A DNA stretch of 6,186 bases. It comes from Acidimicrobiales bacterium (lineage in GTDB: Bacteria > Actinomycetota > Acidimicrobiia > Acidimicrobiales > Palsa-688). Positions 4,598-6,186 of this stretch are shown piece by piece. Location: positions 1-6,186 of the forward strand of contig JASHVH010000278.1 in NCBI GenBank assembly GCA_030039575.1. Direction: 5' to 3'. The position numbers and the translations under genes were made by a program. The notes beneath the pieces are model-generated. The model made no database searches. It was not told the origin of the DNA and worked only from the letters and a program-made list of their open reading frames with translations. Within the stretch, counting starts at the first letter, position 1, and each line of letters begins with the position of its first letter.

Positions 4598-5758
4598 CGT
4601 TTCAAAGAACTTCGCGACGCGGACGGGATGGTCCTGGCCCAGGGTCTGCACCCAGCAATTGCAGTGGTGGCGGCAAACAGCGCCGCCCGCGCCCTGGCGA
4701 CATCGGCCGTGCCTTCTGATGGGAGCACCAAAATCCTCAGTGCTCGCGACGTCGATCGGCACCTGCGGCGGGCTGCCGCGATAGCAGTAGAGCAGCACAG
4801 CGCTTCTGTCGACCAGAAACGGGCAAGGCTCGCCGACGCGGAGCAATCCCTCAAGGCGGCGACAGAAGCCGTGCTGAACGCCGCCGACGTCGCCGCCATA
4901 GCGGTTGAGGACCTCGCTCGCTTCGACGCCCTGGCCACCCGGCTGGCTTGCGCCGAGGAGGCTTACGAGGCCGCGGTCCAAGCCGACGCCGAAGCGGCCC
5001 GCTCGCTGGCGGCGGCTCTCTCCGAACTGGAGAGGGTGCTGGGCGAGCGCCACCGCGCCAGCAGTTCGCCCGACGGCTCGCCCACTGCGGGCGAGAGTGG
5101 CGGCATTCCTGGAGCCACCGTCGACCAGGCCACCGACCGGCAAGCCACGCTGGCCGACGCCGAAGACGAAAAATACGCTGCGGTCCAACAGGCTGAACGC
5201 ATCTCAGAATCGGCACGCGCCGCCACCCGGGACGCCCTGGCGACGCGCCGGTCCGCCCACGAAGCGCTTCGTTCCGGTATGGAGGTTATGAGCTTCGGCG
5301 CCCCTGATTGGGCCCCAGGGCTCCCATTACCGGGGCTGCTGAACAATTACCGCGAACGCCTAGCCGACGCCGTACCTACCACCCAAGCGGCCGAATCGGA
5401 GGCCTGGGAGTCCGAGCGGTCGGCCCGGTCGCACCTCGAACAAGAAAGGCTTGACCTCGACGCTCTCATCGCCGCCGGCCCGCCCTCGCTCGAGCCTAAG
5501 GACACGATCGGCAGCTGGGTCACGAACGAGTACTTGGCTAAGGATGGCGCCGTTTGTGCAGACGACGCCTTCAAAAGTTTTGACCCCGAGACCGTCGCTG
5601 CGCTCCTTGTGGTCCTCGCTGGTCATGGCGGCCAGGTGGTCTACCTGACGGATAACCCGGAGGTGCTCGGGTGGGCCATCGGCCTCCCGCACGACATTGG
5701 CGCCGCCACCACCATTGCGAGTTCACCCGCCCGCACCCCCGTACTTGTCAGCGAATAG
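4595..5758 (+). CDS. Ala-rich coiled-coil protein with SMC/Rad50-like Walker B head, lacking a recognisable P-loop
   Basis: I cannot assign this to a named family. The start is GTG at 4595, preceded by GGAG at 4583-4586 with an 8-base spacer; an in-frame GTG at 4544 lacks a ribosome site. The 387-residue product has a short N-terminal head (1-40), long Ala/Glu/Arg coiled-coil stretches at about 52-155, 180-228 and 255-295, and a Ser/Gly/Pro linker at 156-178. The C-terminal head (300-375) contains VCADDAFKSFDPE (320-332), like the Walker B and D-loop of SMC/Rad50 ATPases, then QVVYLTDNPEVLGWA (347-361), like the strand that follows it. GLHPAIAVVAANSAARAL (17-34) sits where a P-loop would be expected but has no GxxxxGK[ST], and no LSGG signature precedes Walker B. 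Loss of ATP hydrolysis is therefore likely but inferred. No membrane segment or signal peptide is visible. It probably forms an operon with the small gene starting 5 bp downstream. A tiny ATG-GAG-TAG reading frame overlaps its ribosome site. Confidence 0.75.
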   Translation: MRFKELRDADGMVLAQGLHPAIAVVAANSAARALATSAVPSDGSTKILSARDVDRHLRRAAAIAVEQHSASVDQKRARLADAEQSLKAATEAVLNAADVAAIAVEDLARFDALATRLACAEEAYEAAVQADAEAARSLAAALSELERVLGERHRASSSPDGSPTAGESGGIPGATVDQATDRQATLADAEDEKYAAVQQAERISESARAATRDALATRRSAHEALRSGMEVMSFGAPDWAPGLPLPGLLNNYRERLADAVPTTQAAESEAWESERSARSHLEQERLDLDALIAAGPPSLEPKDTIGSWVTNEYLAKDGAVCADDAFKSFDPETVAALLVVLAGHGGQVVYLTDNPEVLGWAIGLPHDIGAATTIASSPARTPVLVSE

Positions 5759-5763
5759 GGGCA

Positions 5764-6138
5764 ATGCCCGAAAAAGGGGAAGGGCCGAGGGCTATGTACC
5801 GCAACGGGGTTACGGACCTAGCGACGGTCTGGGCCAGGACGCCCGACCTGTCGTACGACAGCGCCGGGACGGGTGACAGTACCAACCCCGCCGTGGGCGA
5901 CGTCGAAGCCGAGGCCGACCGTGGCACCCGGCCTTACGACTGGTCACGTCCCGTGGTGGAGCCCGGGCCCTTTGCGGCGCTGGAAGGTGACGCAGCCAAC
6001 GAGCGGCCGTCAGCGTCGGACGACCCCGCCCAAGACGGCTCCCCGGCCGAGCCCGACGTAACCGAAAGGCGGTTGACCGGTATACCGGACCTCGGTGCTG
6101 ATGCCCCGCTGGCCGCACCGTCGACCTCCGCCTCATAG
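5764..6138 (+). CDS. Hypothetical acidic, low-complexity protein downstream of the coiled-coil gene
   Basis: A 124-residue product of unknown function with no domain I recognise. It is rich in Asp, Glu, Pro, Ala, Gly and Thr, has no membrane segment or signal peptide, and is probably largely disordered. A few hydrophobic or aromatic stretches stand out: VTDLATVWARTPDLSY (16-31), RPYDWSRPVVEPGPFAAL (57-74) and RRLTGIPDLGA (102-112), which could be short binding motifs. Codon third positions are mostly G or C, like the neighbours. It begins 5 bp after the coiled-coil stop, so co-transcription and coupling are likely. The ATG at 5764 has only a G-run too close to act as a good ribosome site; an ATG at 5794 has AAGGG nine bases upstream and may be the true start, giving 114 residues. 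An opposing open frame exists (5810-6148) but is Arg-rich and looks like a shadow. Confidence 0.55.
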   Translation: MPEKGEGPRAMYRNGVTDLATVWARTPDLSYDSAGTGDSTNPAVGDVEAEADRGTRPYDWSRPVVEPGPFAALEGDAANERPSASDDPAQDGSPAEPDVTERRLTGIPDLGADAPLAAPSTSAS

Positions 6139-6145
6139 GGTGCTT

Positions 6146-6175
6146 CAACGGGCCTCGTCCTACCTGCGCCCGTTG
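6146..6175 (+). terminator. Possible terminator stem-loop after the last gene
   Basis: CAACGGGC (6146-6153) and GCCCGTTG (6168-6175) form a perfect 8-bp stem with a 14-base loop, beginning 8 bases after the stop codon at 6138. The position suits the end of the two-gene plus-strand unit. No T-run follows before the window ends, so it is not a classic intrinsic terminator. U-poor hairpin terminators are proposed in high-GC actinomycetes, but that is debated. Confidence 0.4.
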
Positions 6176-6186
6176 TCGCCCCTGTG

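Noticed and set aside
4574..5346. Minus-strand open frames opposite the coiled-coil gene (4574-5188, 4963-5346).
   Set aside because: The plus frame has a ribosome site, a coherent coiled-coil pattern and a Walker B-like head; the opposite frames are Ser/Arg/Ala-rich shadows.
6077..6088. Perfect 12-bp palindrome CCGGTATACCGG, possible operator.
   Set aside because: It lies inside a probable coding region near its end, has no partner site in the window and could occur by chance.
5810..6148. A 112-codon minus-strand frame opposite the small acidic gene.
   Set aside because: Its product is Arg/Pro-rich and low in structure, and the plus frame fits better next to the upstream gene. Not fully excluded because the acidic protein is itself unrecognised.

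Overview
This GC-rich window carries seven protein-coding genes packed on both strands. It most likely comes from the chromosome of an actinomycete-like bacterium. The third codon position is strongly G/C, and a type II (not type I) dehydroquinase lies on the same strand as an Xaa-Pro peptidase. In many Actinomycetota these two genes belong to an aroQ-pepP-efp-nusB housekeeping cluster. An Acidimicrobiia-like origin is a guess I cannot test. I see no tRNA, rRNA, CRISPR array or insertion sequence.

Layout, left to right. Positions 1-735 (-) hold the first 245 codons of an M24 Xaa-Pro aminopeptidase that runs off the left edge. It is divergent from purU (820-1719, +), formyltetrahydrofolate deformylase. 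purU converges on a two-gene unit on the minus strand: a xylose-isomerase-like TIM-barrel protein (2720-3529) coupled by an ATGA overlap to a Gfo/Idh/MocA oxidoreductase (1731-2723). Upstream of that pair is a 120-bp spacer with a perfect 10-bp stem-loop and repeated GGTCC words, then aroQ (3650-4216, -). A 378-bp divergent intergenic region follows. Last is a plus-strand pair: a 387-residue Ala-rich coiled-coil protein whose C-terminus looks like an SMC/Rad50-type Walker B head (4595-5758), then a 124-residue acidic, probably disordered protein (5764-6138). A stem-loop lies just past its stop.

How the genes may work together. aroQ and pepP look like the backbone of the conserved cluster. The isomerase/oxidoreductase pair and purU sit between them, which suggests insertion. 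Both edges of purU and the start of pepP carry tandem duplications with a 15-bp period, each covering a start or stop codon; these are the most unusual DNA-level signals here. The isomerase and oxidoreductase probably act in sequence on one sugar, cyclitol or keto-sugar substrate. An alternative is that aroQ, the TIM-barrel enzyme and the oxidoreductase form a quinate/shikimate-type pathway. The coiled-coil protein keeps Walker B-like residues but has no recognisable P-loop or ABC signature, so it may be a degenerate, non-hydrolysing relative of the SMC/Rad50 ATPases.
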